From JBDTNL01 sp039933785 (GTDB taxonomy: Bacteria > Acidobacteriota > Thermoanaerobaculia > Multivoradales > JAGPDF01): a stretch of 45,519 nucleotides of DNA. This document shows positions 1-9,019 of this stretch, one piece after another (the first letter of the stretch is position 1; each line of letters opens with the position of its first letter). The notes beneath the pieces are model-generated. The model was not told the origin of the DNA. It did not search any database and saw only the letters and a list, made by a program, of their open reading frames with translations. A program made the position numbers and the translations under genes. The stretch spans positions 1-45,519 of the forward strand of contig JBDTNL010000030.1 of assembly GCA_039933785.1 (NCBI GenBank), read 5' to 3'.

Positions 1-265
<265 letters not shown>

Positions 266-339
266 GGCGGTCTCCTTGCTCTTGCGTCGGTGGAACGACG
301 CCCCTGGAGAACCGCGATTGCCGAAGGTCTGAAATGACA

Positions 340-364
340 AAGACCCGCGAGCTTCGCGGGTCTT
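340..364 (-). terminator. Attenuator terminator hairpin upstream of metY
   Basis: Perfect 11-bp stem (354-364 with 340-350) around a 3-nt loop. Read on the minus strand it is followed by TTTGTCATTT, a broken U-tract. It lies between the leader peptide ORF and the metY start, so it would act as a premature terminator for metY rather than end a gene. The 5' arm shares bases 356-360 with a proposed antiterminator. Confidence 0.65.
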
Positions 365-422
365 GGGGTCGTCGAGCCTGGGGTTGAACTACACGATCAG
401 GATAGACGAGCTCCTCGCCCGC
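356..422 (-). promoter_or_regulatory. Putative antiterminator of the metY attenuator
   Basis: On the minus strand GCGGG (422-418) can pair with CCCGC (360-356), and inside it TCGTC (409-405) can pair with GACGA (373-369), giving a nested structure that uses part of the terminator's 5' arm. The leader stop codon (399-397) lies just past the upstream strand, so a ribosome reaching the stop would mask it and allow the terminator, while one stalled at the Met/Cys codons (459-433) would leave it free. The pairing was found by eye; no folding energy was computed. Confidence 0.45.
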
Positions 423-489
423 AGTTGCGCACGCAACACATACACATGGCCATGGCCATGGCGGGATGGGAGGAGGACTGGCGTTTCAT
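397..489 (-). CDS. Met/Cys-rich regulatory leader peptide of metY (30 aa)
   Basis: A 30-codon ORF reading MKRQSSSHPA then MAMAMCMCC, VRNCGRGARLS and stop. Residues 11-19 hold four Met and three Cys codons, with one further Cys at 23. Such clustering of codons for the pathway's own end products is the hallmark of ribosome-mediated attenuation leaders. It lies between a strong promoter (TTGACA-17-TAAAAA) and a terminator hairpin, upstream of metY, whose product leads to Met. There is no clear Shine-Dalgarno; the ATG is only 9 nt from the -10 box, so the transcript would be nearly leaderless. A short chance ORF is the alternative, but codon content and position argue against it. Confidence 0.7.
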   Translation of the reverse strand: MKRQSSSHPAMAMAMCMCCVRNCGRGARLS

Positions 490-498
490 CGAGTGGCG

Positions 499-527
499 TT
501 TTTAGAACACGGCGCGACGGCTGTCAA
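499..527 (-). promoter_or_regulatory. Promoter of the metY leader transcript
   Basis: Minus strand: TTGACA (527-522), 17-nt spacer, TAAAAA (504-499). The predicted transcription start falls within a few bases of the leader peptide ATG at 489. Confidence 0.65.
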
Positions 528-530
528 GTG

Positions 531-536
531 TAGGCT
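531..536 (+). promoter_or_regulatory. -10 element of ftcD (leaderless type)
   Basis: TAGGCT, then 9 nt, then the GTG start at 546. No Shine-Dalgarno or good -35 is visible. Matches a pattern seen at many other gene starts in this window. Confidence 0.4.
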
Positions 537-545
537 TCGTTTTAC

Positions 546-1460
546 GTGTTTTTCGAGTGTGTTCCCAACGTCAGCGAGGGGCGGCGACCGGAAATCGTCG
601 CGGCGTTGGCGGCTGCGTGCAAGATTCGTGGTGCACGGGTGCTCGACGTGCACAGCGATGCCGACCACAACCGGTCGGTGTTGACCTTGGCCGGAACGGC
701 GCACGAGTTGCACGGCGGGGTGCTGGCGCTCTTCGATGCTGCGATCGAGGCCATCGACCTGCGTGCGCACCAGGGTGTCCATCCCCGCGTAGGCGCGGTC
801 GATGTAGTGCCTTTCGTGCCGCTCCATGGCGCCTCCATGAAGGACGCGTCGGCGGTCGCGGAGCATCTGGCCGAGGCCGTGGCATCGGACTTCGCCTTGC
901 CCGTGTACCTCTACGAATATGCGGCGCGCCGGTCGGAGAGGCGAGCCCTACCGCTCATTCGCCGAGGCGGATTCGAGGGCTTCGGCGAGAAGATCCGCCG
1001 CCCCGGCTGGGCCCCGGATCTCGGTCCGGCGACGGTCCACCCATCGGCGGGTGTGACCGTGGTCGGGTCGCGGTTCTTTCTCGTGGCGCTCAACGTGGTC
1101 CTCGAAAGCGCGAATCTGGAGCTCGCGCGAAGCATCGCTCGCCAAGTGCGCGAATCGAGCGGCGGGCTTGCCGCGCTGCGCGCAATCGGTGTCGAGCTCA
1201 GTTCGCGCGGCGTCGTCCAGGTGAGTCTCAACTTGCTCGACTATCGGGTGACCTCGATGACGACGGCGTTCGCCGCGGTTGAAGCGGCAGCAGCGCGCGC
1301 GGGCGTCGCGGTGCGCGCGAGCGAGCTCGTGGGGCTGGTGCCGGCCGCCGCCCTGCCGATGGACCCCGAGCGCGAGCTGGCCCTACGAGTTGCGCCGGAA
1401 AAGGTGCTGGAAAACGCCCTGCGAGCCCACGGACTCGACGGTGCCGTCAGTCCCGGCTAG
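546..1460 (+). CDS. ftcD: Glutamate formimidoyltransferase (formiminotransferase)
   Basis: 304 residues. The N-terminus carries ECVPNVSEGRR (residues 4-14), the family signature, followed by DVHSDADHNRSVLTL and HQGVHPRVGAVD, conserved substrate- and folate-site segments. The enzyme moves the formimino group between formiminoglutamate and tetrahydrofolate in histidine breakdown. Only the transferase part is present; there is no cyclodeaminase domain as in the bifunctional animal enzyme. The start is GTG: the frame is closed 13 nt upstream by TAG and there is no other start that keeps the signature. No other histidine-degradation (hut) gene is nearby. The last 14 bp overlap the end of the convergent mpl gene. 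Confidence 0.9.
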   Translation: MFFECVPNVSEGRRPEIVAALAAACKIRGARVLDVHSDADHNRSVLTLAGTAHELHGGVLALFDAAIEAIDLRAHQGVHPRVGAVDVVPFVPLHGASMKDASAVAEHLAEAVASDFALPVYLYEYAARRSERRALPLIRRGGFEGFGEKIRRPGWAPDLGPATVHPSAGVTVVGSRFFLVALNVVLESANLELARSIARQVRESSGGLAALRAIGVELSSRGVVQVSLNLLDYRVTSMTTAFAAVEAAAARAGVAVRASELVGLVPAAALPMDPERELALRVAPEKVLENALRAHGLDGAVSPG

Positions 1461-2901
1461 CGAGTGCGGCCGCGAGGCGCTGTGGCGCGCCCGAGAAGCT
1501 GCCTGAGCTCATGGTGACGAGCACGTCACCCGGCTGGGCCTGTTCGATCACGGCGTCGAGCAACTCGTCAATGCTGACGTAGGCCGTCGCGGGAGTGCCC
1601 TTCGCGCCGAGCGCGGCCGCGAGCGCCGGCAGATCCAAACGCTCCTCGGCGGTTAACCGCGCGGCATGGAACGTCGGGGCGAAATGCACCCGGTCGGCGC
1701 GTTCGAAGGCCTCGACGTAAGGAGCGAAGAAGAACTCCCGCCCCGCGGTCAGACTGCGCGGCTCGAAGAGCGCCACCAAGCGGCGTCCGGGGTAGTGCTG
1801 ACGAAGGCCATCGAGGGTCTTCCCGACCGCGGTCGGATGGTGCGCGAAGTCGTCGACGACCAGGACGCCGCCCCCGCCGCCCACCTCTTCTTGGCGGCGC
1901 TTCACGCCCTGGAAGGAAGCGAGTGCTCGGCGAATCGCGTCGGGTGCGATCCCGTCGCGCCGTGCCGCGGTCCAGACGGCGAGCGCGTTGCCGACGTTGT
2001 AGTCCCCCCACATCGGCAGTGTCAGATGAATTTCGACGGTCGAGTTGCCGCTGCGGTCGACGAGCGTGAAACTCATTCCCGCGGGCGTGGACTGGAGGTC
2101 CTTGGGATGTACGTCGTTGCGCTCCGTGAGCCCATAGAACACCACGCGAGCCGGCGAATCAGCGGCCAGAATGCGAATCTCGTCGCTGTCGCCGCAAGCG
2201 ACGAGCAATCCGTCCGCGGGCAGCAAGGCGATCAGCCGGGCGTACGCATCCTCGAGACTCTGCGCGGTCGGGTACAAGTCGACGTGGTCGTGCTCGACGC
2301 TGGTGAGAAGCAGAGTTTCCGGTTGGTAGTGGAGGAACTTCGCGCCGCGATCGAAGTAGGCGGCGTTGTACTCGTCGCCCTCCAGGATGAAGCGCATTCC
2401 GTTGCCGCGATGGAAGCTGCGCTCGAGATTGCGCGGCACACCGCCGACGAGATAGCCCGGATCCGTGCCGCAAGCGCTGAAAACCCAGGCCGCCATGGCA
2501 GTGGTTGTCGTCTTACCGTGGGTTCCCGCCACCACCAGGGGCCGCCGCCCGTCGAGAAAGAATCGGGCCAGCGCCTGAGGCATCGAGATCCGTTCGAGGC
2601 CGAGGCGGTCGGCCTCCTGAGCTTCCGGGTTGGTCCGCGGAACCGCGTTTCCGACCACCACCAGATCGGGCGCAGGCGAGAGATGGGCAGCGTCGAACCC
2701 TTCGAGGGGGACGATTCCGGCGCCCTCGAGCAGCGTGCTCATCGGGGGGTAGAGCTTGCCGTCGACACCGCGGACGCGGTGGCCCTCGTCTTGCAAAAGA
2801 CAGGCAAGAGGCGCCATGCCGGTGCCGCCGATCGCGATGCAGTAGATATCGAGTGTCGAAGGGTTTCGAGACTGGGTCACGAGACCTTCAAAGTGTAGCA
2901 T
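1447..2901 (-). CDS. mpl: UDP-N-acetylmuramate:L-alanyl-gamma-D-glutamyl-meso-diaminopimelate ligase
   Basis: 484 residues from the ATG at 2901. Mur-ligase fold in order: N-terminal Rossmann part with AIGGTGMAPLA (about 23-33), P-loop GTHGKTTTT (126-134), central ATPase segment with EGDEYNAAYFD and SVEHDHVDLYP, and a C-terminal domain with DDFAHHPTAV. The EGDEYNAA and DDFAHHP motifs separate Mpl from MurC. Mpl rejoins recycled tripeptide to UDP-MurNAc in the cytoplasm. The frame stays open further upstream over the divergent DUF1573 gene, but that part is not Mpl-like. GTG at 2880 is an alternative start, with TACACT 11 nt ahead of it. Convergent 14-bp overlap with ftcD. Confidence 0.92.
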   Translation of the reverse strand: MLHFEGLVTQSRNPSTLDIYCIAIGGTGMAPLACLLQDEGHRVRGVDGKLYPPMSTLLEGAGIVPLEGFDAAHLSPAPDLVVVGNAVPRTNPEAQEADRLGLERISMPQALARFFLDGRRPLVVAGTHGKTTTTAMAAWVFSACGTDPGYLVGGVPRNLERSFHRGNGMRFILEGDEYNAAYFDRGAKFLHYQPETLLLTSVEHDHVDLYPTAQSLEDAYARLIALLPADGLLVACGDSDEIRILAADSPARVVFYGLTERNDVHPKDLQSTPAGMSFTLVDRSGNSTVEIHLTLPMWGDYNVGNALAVWTAARRDGIAPDAIRRALASFQGVKRRQEEVGGGGGVLVVDDFAHHPTAVGKTLDGLRQHYPGRRLVALFEPRSLTAGREFFFAPYVEAFERADRVHFAPTFHAARLTAEERLDLPALAAALGAKGTPATAYVSIDELLDAVIEQAQPGDVLVTMSSGSFSGAPQRLAAALASRD

Positions 2902-2923
2902 TCTGATTCCAGGGAGACGCCCC

Positions 2924-3964
2924 ATGAGAACGACCGACAGCCGCAGGTTTACCCACGGAATGGCAGGCATGGTGTTGATGGGCGCAGTGCTGGCGGGGCT
3001 TTGCGGCGCTGCTCCTGCGGTCGTCGTGAAACAACCGAAGCTCGTCGTGCCGGAGCCGGTATTCGATTTCTCCGACGTCGATATGAATGCCTCGGTCACC
3101 CACGAATTCGTGGTGCGCAACGAGGGCTCCGCCGATCTCTTGATTCAAGGAGTCACCGCGGGATGTTCGTGCACGGCGGTGTCGAGCGAACCGAAGATTG
3201 CACCTGGCAAAAGTGGGGTGATTCGCGCCGTGCTCGACACCTCGCGGATGATGGGCGGAGTGGCGAAGCAGATCACCGTCTCGACCAACGACCCCGAGAC
3301 GCCGCGAACGATCCTCACGTTGAAGGCCATGATCAAGCCGCACACAGTGACCAAGCCGGACCTGATTCGCCTCAAGGGCGTACAGCACGAACCCGCCGCC
3401 AAGGCCTCGATTGTCCTCTGGGCGCTCGATGGCGACGACTTCACGGTCACCGGCGCCGCGGCGTCCGCTTCCTCGGTGCGACTCTCGTTCAAGGAGCTGC
3501 TCGGCGTAGACCGCGATCCCGACGGCCGCGGACGTCAATGGCGCATCGAGGCCGAGCTCGATCCCCTAGCCCAGGCCGGCCCGATCAATGCCCTGGCGTA
3601 CATCCAGACTAACCAAGCGCACGCCGCGCAAGTCGTGGTGGCCCTCACCGGTTTCATGTCGCCATCGCTGGTGCTCATTCCGGTCGACGCCAACCTTGGG
3701 GACGTCCTGGCGACGCCGGCGTACCTGCGCGAGCTTCACCTGGAGAACCTCGGCTCCGCTGACGTCAAGGTGCTGAGCGCGGAAAGCGACGTGCCGGGGG
3801 TTTCCGCCGAGATCCGCGTGCTGCCGGACGGCAAGCACATGGTCGTCGGGGTGCGCTTGGCGTCGTCGATGCCCAAAGGCCCATTCAGCGGGCAGCTCAC
3901 GATCAAGACGTCGTCCGCTTTCGATCCCACCTTCGTCGTGCCGCTTTCCGGCAACGTTCTCTGA
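2924..3964 (+). CDS. DUF1573 domain secreted protein
   Basis: 346 residues with a hydrophobic N-terminal signal sequence (about residues 12-32, ending near AAPAVV). A DUF1573-type immunoglobulin-like domain follows: VFDFSDV, HEFVVRNEGSADL, then GCSCTAVS (cysteines 81 and 83) and APGKSGVI, with TISTND-like VSTNDPETP. The rest (150-346) looks like further beta-sandwich repeats. Function is not known; such domains occur in exported and structural proteins. The start has a good GGGAGA Shine-Dalgarno. Stop and the next gene's start overlap by one base (TGATG), so the pyrophosphatase is probably translationally coupled. Divergent from mpl with a 22-bp gap. Confidence 0.82.
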   Translation: MRTTDSRRFTHGMAGMVLMGAVLAGLCGAAPAVVVKQPKLVVPEPVFDFSDVDMNASVTHEFVVRNEGSADLLIQGVTAGCSCTAVSSEPKIAPGKSGVIRAVLDTSRMMGGVAKQITVSTNDPETPRTILTLKAMIKPHTVTKPDLIRLKGVQHEPAAKASIVLWALDGDDFTVTGAAASASSVRLSFKELLGVDRDPDGRGRQWRIEAELDPLAQAGPINALAYIQTNQAHAAQVVVALTGFMSPSLVLIPVDANLGDVLATPAYLRELHLENLGSADVKVLSAESDVPGVSAEIRVLPDGKHMVVGVRLASSMPKGPFSGQLTIKTSSAFDPTFVVPLSGNVL

Positions 3965-4625
3965 TGACCGACGAGACGCAGAATCTCATCGAGATTCTTT
4001 TCCAGCCGCATCCGTGGCACGGCGTTGCGATCGGCCGCGACGCGCCCGAGGTGGTCACGGTCTACATCGAAATCGTGCCTTCCGACACGGTGAAATACGA
4101 GCTCGACAAGGCTACGGGCTTCCTCAAGGTCGACCGCCCGCAGCAGTTTTCGAGCGCCTGTCCGTCGCTCTACGGCTTCGTGCCGCAGACCTACTGCGGT
4201 CCGCGCGTGGCCGAGCTCGGGGCGCGCGTCGCGGGCAAGGCGCTGATCGGCGACGGCGATCCGCTCGACATCTGCGTGTTGAGCGAGAAGGCGTTCTCGC
4301 ATGGCGGCTTCCTGCTGCAGGCGGTGCCGATCGGCGGCCTGCGCGTCATCGACCGCGGCGAAGCCGACGACAAGATCATCGCGGTGCTGAAGGACGACGT
4401 CGCGTTCGGCAAGCTCACCGACCTCGCCGAGATGGCGAGCGCGCAGCTCGAGCGCCTGAAGCACTATTTCCTCACCTACAAGTTGGCACCCGACGCGATC
4501 AACCGGCCGGTCGAGATCGCCGAGGTCTACGGGCACGAAGAGGCGCGGCGCGTGATCGAGGCGAGCCGCGCCGACTATCGGGAGCGCTTTCCACGTGCGA
4601 CCGAGCTGCTGCAGCCGCCGATCGG

Positions 4626-4629
<4 letters not shown>
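3964..4629 (+). CDS. ppa: Inorganic pyrophosphatase, family I
   Basis: 221 residues. Carries HPWHG near the N-terminus, VKYELDKATGFLKVDR, the metal-binding signature DGDPLD (97-102) and EADDKIIAV, all typical of soluble Mg-dependent family I pyrophosphatases, which hydrolyse PPi to drive biosynthesis. It is longer than the E. coli enzyme, with about 40 extra residues at the N-terminus and within the segment before the DGDPLD signature. Starts on the base that ends the DUF1573 gene, an unusual partner. Convergent with rph, sharing 4 bp. Confidence 0.93.
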
Positions 4630-5453
<824 letters not shown>

Positions 5454-5482
5454 GGAGAGATTCTATGGCGGCGTGCGTGTGC

Positions 5483-6277
5483 TCAACGAACGTCGACGTG
5501 TTCGAGCGAGACCTCGGCATCGCCGAGGATCCGCCGAGCGAGCCGTCCGAAACGCCGCGCAGAGTCGGTGACGCAGAAGTGATATTCCGGTGGCGCTGCC
5601 GATGCGCGCAGCAAGCCTGCGGTCGCGAGGCCCGTAGCGACGAACCCGGCGACCGCGGCGCCGGAATCGACCAGCTCGACTTCGTCGCCGAGCACCCGCT
5701 TGAGCACCGGAAGGAGCAGAGGGTAGTGTGTGCAGCCGAGCACCACGGTGTCGACCCGGTGCACGCGGAGCGGCGCGAGGTAGCGCTCCGCCACCAACTC
5801 GGCGACCGGGTCGTCCTGCCATCCCTCCTCGACCAGCGGCACGAACAACGCGCACGCCTCACTCCACACCTCGAGATCGGGCCGCAGACGCTCGAGCGCT
5901 GCGCCGTAGGCATTCGAGAGCACGGTAGCTTCGGTCGCGATAACGCCTACCCGGCCGCGGCTGGTCGCGGCCGCCCGAACAGCGCCGGGCTCGATGACGC
6001 CCCAGGTGGGCTCCTCGGCAACCAAGTACGGCAGGGCGAGCGCCGAGGCGGTATTGCAAGCGACCACCATCGCCTTCACGTTGCGTTCGCGCAGGAACGC
6101 CAGGTTGCGCCGCGTGTACTCGGTGACCGTGGCCTGCGACTTGGTTCCGTAGGGCAGGCGCGCGGTATCGCCGAGATAGAGGATGGACTCGTTGGGCAGC
6201 TGGCGACGGAGCTCGTCGACGACGGTCAGGCCGCCGACCCCGGAGTCGAAAACCCCGATGGGAGCATCGGCGCTCAC
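5483..6277 (-). CDS. murI: Glutamate racemase
   Basis: 264 residues. PIGVFDSGVGGLTV at the N-terminus (Asp11-Ser12), YLGDTARLPYG, first catalytic Cys74 in VACNTASA, second catalytic Cys182 in LGCTHYPLL with His184. MurI makes D-glutamate for the second residue of the peptidoglycan stem. The start codon overlaps the stop of the GerMN gene by 4 bp (ATGA), so the two are likely coupled. Being in an operon with a cell-wall amidase fits its role in wall precursor supply. Confidence 0.96.
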   Translation of the reverse strand: MSADAPIGVFDSGVGGLTVVDELRRQLPNESILYLGDTARLPYGTKSQATVTEYTRRNLAFLRERNVKAMVVACNTASALALPYLVAEEPTWGVIEPGAVRAAATSRGRVGVIATEATVLSNAYGAALERLRPDLEVWSEACALFVPLVEEGWQDDPVAELVAERYLAPLRVHRVDTVVLGCTHYPLLLPVLKRVLGDEVELVDSGAAVAGFVATGLATAGLLRASAAPPEYHFCVTDSARRFGRLARRILGDAEVSLEHVDVR

Positions 6278-6885
6278 TGCGAAGCGGGCTGCGGGCGAGC
6301 AAGCAGAGACGTATCAGGCGCCAGCGGGTGCCGCGTATCCAGATGCCCGGAGAAACTCTCGAGCTGGGTACCGTTCCAAAGCAATGCGATGCGCCTGGCG
6401 TCGGGCAGGTTGAGGCCGACGGAATTGACCAGGCTGTACACCGTCGCCATCTCGGCCTGCGAGCCCGAAGGCGGCGGCAGCGACCGGTCCGCGGAGTGTA
6501 GGTCGACATAGGCGACGCCGTCTGGAGCGAGGTAGACGGTTTGAGCCTGCACGTCGGCCGGCAGGGCGGGGACTAGCGCACTGTCGTGTGGGCCGGAAAG
6601 CACGCCGGCGACCAAGGCCCGCAAGCGATTCTGCGGATCGTCCGTGACCTCGAGGTCACGCGACTCGGCGTAGAGCAGCCCATCACGGCCGGGGAAGTAC
6701 AGGTGCACCGGCCACGCTGCCGTCACGCCCTTTGTTGCTCCTGCAACTGGCGCCTCGCTCGTGGCGGAGCGACCGCTCGGCGCGGGCGCGAGTTGCGGTG
6801 TCGCGGATCGTCTCCACCAGACGAGGGCCGCGAGGGCCGCCAGGCAGACGAGAACGATGAGGATTGCGGCCCACCTGCGGGTCAT
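6274..6885 (-). CDS. GerMN domain membrane-anchored protein
   Basis: 203 residues. A single N-terminal membrane segment (about residues 5-25) is followed by a Pro/Ala/Ser-rich linker and a GerMN-type domain (about 60-190): VHLYFPGRDGLLYAE, QNRLRALVAGVLSGP, VYLAPDGVAYVDL, and MATVYSLVNSVGLNLP. GerMN domains are named from spore germination proteins but are common in non-sporing bacteria next to amidases, where they are thought to work at the envelope. It sits between the amidase and murI with 4-bp overlaps on both sides. The molecular function is unknown. Confidence 0.85.
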   Translation of the reverse strand: MTRRWAAILIVLVCLAALAALVWWRRSATPQLAPAPSGRSATSEAPVAGATKGVTAAWPVHLYFPGRDGLLYAESRDLEVTDDPQNRLRALVAGVLSGPHDSALVPALPADVQAQTVYLAPDGVAYVDLHSADRSLPPPSGSQAEMATVYSLVNSVGLNLPDARRIALLWNGTQLESFSGHLDTRHPLAPDTSLLARPQPASQ

Positions 6886-8477
6886 CGATGGGTTTTCCCC
6901 GGCGGGCTCGCCGGAGCCGGAGCGGGGCCGCGCGCGGGAGCCGGTTGCGATTCAACGGGAGAGTCGGAGGGGGCCCGGTAGCGCTCGACCGCCCGAACCA
7001 AGGCTGCGATGAGATTCGCGCGGTACGCCGGTTGAAGCAGTTTCGCTTCCTCCGCGGGATTGCTGAGGAATCCCAATTCGACGAGCACCGCGGGCATCGC
7101 GGCGCCCATGAGGACGACGAACGGCGCCTGCTTCACACCGCGGTCCTTCAGGCCGAGCGTCTGGTTGAGCTCGGCCTGCACGAGGTTGGCGAAGCGTTGG
7201 CTTTCCGAAAGATGGTGACTTTGTGCGAGATCCCAGAGGATCAGCTGCAAGTCATAGAGCGGGTCGCCCTCGGAACCCGCGGCACCGGCCGGAGTGCCGT
7301 TCTCGCCGCCGGCGTTCTCCGTCGCTGCCGACTGGGCGGCGCGCTCGTCGCTCGCCTTGGTGGAGAGGAAGTACGTCTCCGTGCCGCTGGCGCCCGCTCC
7401 GGTCGACGAGTTGAGATGAATCGAGATGAACAGATCAGCCTTGAATTGATTGGCCAGAGCCGAGCGCATGGTGAGCGGCAGCAAGGCATCTTCGCCGCGG
7501 GTCAGCAATACGCGGACCGGCAGGTGAGCCTCCAGACTGCTCTTGAGCGTCTGGGCGAGAAGCAGCGTGAGCTCTTTCTCCTGCGTGCCCTTGGCGGAGA
7601 TTGCCCCGGTTTCGGTACCCCCGTGCCCAGGGTCGATGACGATGGTCTGAATTCCCGGCTGACGACGCAAGGGCGAGGCCGGAGTGGCGGTGGTCGGGCG
7701 CGCCGTGGCCTGAGGGAAGATGTCGAAGACCAAGCGATAGGGATTGCGCAGCGTGTAGTTCTGATTCGCGGTTCCCGCGACGAGATCGATGTGGATGCGA
7801 TCCGGCGTGACTTCGACGGTCTTGACCAGCGGGTCTTCAATGCGTGGCGCCGGGCTGGGCGCCTGCGCGCGGTCGCCTTCGAGCAACACGTCGATGGCGC
7901 TGGCGCTCGGGCTGACCTTCACTCGCGGGGGCTGGGCGAACTGCAACACCAGCGTCGAGACTCCCTGCAGGTGCACGAGGTCGACGGTGACTTGGATGTC
8001 CCGCTGCTCGCGCGGCGCGGCCACCAGACGCATTTCGGCGGGGCGCCACTCGAATTCATAGCCCTCGATGTCACCGAACGTGCGCTGGAGTAGGTCGAGC
8101 GGAACCAGCAGCCCGGCTTCGGGCGTTTGCGCCGTCGACTGCGACAGGCCGATGATCTCGGTACCCACGGTTGCCGCCGGACTGTTGGCGCCGAGCACGA
8201 TCGAGGTGTCGCGCAAGACCAGCACGAAGCTCTGGCCCAGAGGATCGGGCTTCAATTCGCCGCCGAGCTTGGCCGCGATCGGAGCGAGCGCGAAGAGGGG
8301 TCCGCCCGGCTGTAGAGCAATAGTGAGCGGCGCCGTCTCCGTGCGCACGGCGAGCAGTCCGGCGACCGTCGCCGGCGCGGCCGGCGCGTCGGTCGGAGGC
8401 GCCTCCTGTGCTTTTCCAGTGAGCGGCAGGAGAAGTAAGATGGTGGCGAAAACGAACCGCCACGGGCAGGCTTTCAC
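6882..8477 (-). CDS. N-acetylmuramoyl-L-alanine amidase with AMIN-like region
   Basis: 531 residues from the GTG at 8477. This start gives a clean signal peptide (MKACPWRF, hydrophobic run, then KAQ-EAPP). The frame is open to an ATG at 8540, but that codon sits on the start of the divergent VOC gene. The N-terminal half (about 80-260) looks like AMIN-type beta domains, with ADQ-rich linkers. The C-terminal half is an Amidase_3 zinc amidase: VIDPGHGG (His285), a Glu in QEKEL, ISIHLNSS and VELGFLSN with the catalytic Glu. It cleaves stem peptides from glycan strands in the periplasm. First gene of the murI-rph operon; TATTCT lies 7 nt before the GTG, suggesting a leaderless message. Confidence 0.92.
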   Translation of the reverse strand: MKACPWRFVFATILLLLPLTGKAQEAPPTDAPAAPATVAGLLAVRTETAPLTIALQPGGPLFALAPIAAKLGGELKPDPLGQSFVLVLRDTSIVLGANSPAATVGTEIIGLSQSTAQTPEAGLLVPLDLLQRTFGDIEGYEFEWRPAEMRLVAAPREQRDIQVTVDLVHLQGVSTLVLQFAQPPRVKVSPSASAIDVLLEGDRAQAPSPAPRIEDPLVKTVEVTPDRIHIDLVAGTANQNYTLRNPYRLVFDIFPQATARPTTATPASPLRRQPGIQTIVIDPGHGGTETGAISAKGTQEKELTLLLAQTLKSSLEAHLPVRVLLTRGEDALLPLTMRSALANQFKADLFISIHLNSSTGAGASGTETYFLSTKASDERAAQSAATENAGGENGTPAGAAGSEGDPLYDLQLILWDLAQSHHLSESQRFANLVQAELNQTLGLKDRGVKQAPFVVLMGAAMPAVLVELGFLSNPAEEAKLLQPAYRANLIAALVRAVERYRAPSDSPVESQPAPARGPAPAPASPPGKTHR

Positions 8478-8484
8478 GGCGCGA

Positions 8485-8490
8485 AGAATA
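8485..8490 (-). promoter_or_regulatory. -10 element of the amidase operon (leaderless type)
   Basis: Minus strand TATTCT, 7 nt, then GTG start at 8477; no Shine-Dalgarno. Also supports choosing the GTG over the ATG at 8540. Confidence 0.5.
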
Positions 8491-8538
8491 CCATCGTGAC
8501 GGGGGCGCGCGCGGGGCTTGCGAGAGCGGGGAGAGAGC

Positions 8539-8934
8539 ATGGAAATTCGGCAATTTCGAGTCGTCGTACGAGCAGCGGACTTCGAGCGTACGTGCCGCTT
8601 CTACGGCGAAATTCTGGCGCTGCCGCGAGTGCAGAGCTGGGATCGCGAGGAGGGTCGCGGTGCGCTGTACCAGGCAGGTTCAGGAGTGATCGAAATCCGC
8701 GGTCGCCATCGTTCCGAGCAGGGTGGCGCGCGCGATGAGCGCTACGACTTCCAGGGGCCGGATCAAAAGCTCGTCCTCTCGCTGGTGGTGCCGTCGGCCG
8801 AGACCGCGTACCAGGAGCTGATTTTCCGCGACAAGAACATCCCCGGCGGCCTGCGCCGCGATAGCGAGGGCGGGCTGGCGTTCGAGACCCGCGACCCGGA
8901 TGGTGTGCGGATCATCCTCCGGCAGCTCGACTAG
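8539..8934 (+). CDS. VOC (glyoxalase/bleomycin-resistance fold) family protein
   Basis: 131 residues. Starts FRVVVRAADFERTCRFYGEIL, the first beta-alpha-beta unit of the VOC fold, and ends with FETRDPDGVRIILRQ, the second metal-side strand typical of the family. VOC proteins include lyases, isomerases, dioxygenases and drug-binding proteins; nothing here fixes the substrate. ATG at 8539 is chosen over one 21 nt upstream because GGGGAG lies at the right distance and the shorter protein starts directly with the fold. Divergent from the amidase operon. Confidence 0.78.
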   Translation: MEIRQFRVVVRAADFERTCRFYGEILALPRVQSWDREEGRGALYQAGSGVIEIRGRHRSEQGGARDERYDFQGPDQKLVLSLVVPSAETAYQELIFRDKNIPGGLRRDSEGGLAFETRDPDGVRIILRQLD

Positions 8935-8962
8935 CACCGTCCGCCATTGGGCAGCCGCCTGC

Positions 8963-8988
8963 GCTGGCTGAGCGGAGTCGAAGCCAGC
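8963..8988. repeat. Palindromic element between convergent genes
   Basis: GCTGGCT - 12 nt - AGCCAGC, with the centre GAGCGGAGTCGA. Lies in the 85-bp gap between the ends of the VOC gene and the minus-strand reductase. The core CTGAGCGGAGTCGAAG resembles short REP-like repeats found in many genomes; it might also act as a bidirectional hairpin terminator. Only one copy was noticed in this window. Confidence 0.4.
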
Positions 8989-9019
8989 CCGCGCCGAAAT
9001 TACCGTTTCACGAGATCGA

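Noticed and set aside
1666..2898. 410-codon open frame on the plus strand
   Set aside because: Antisense to mpl over its whole length; protein has no recognisable motifs and the frame is kept open by GC-rich codon use.
6864..8093. 409-codon open frame on the plus strand
   Set aside because: Antisense shadow of the amidase gene, whose catalytic motifs are clear.
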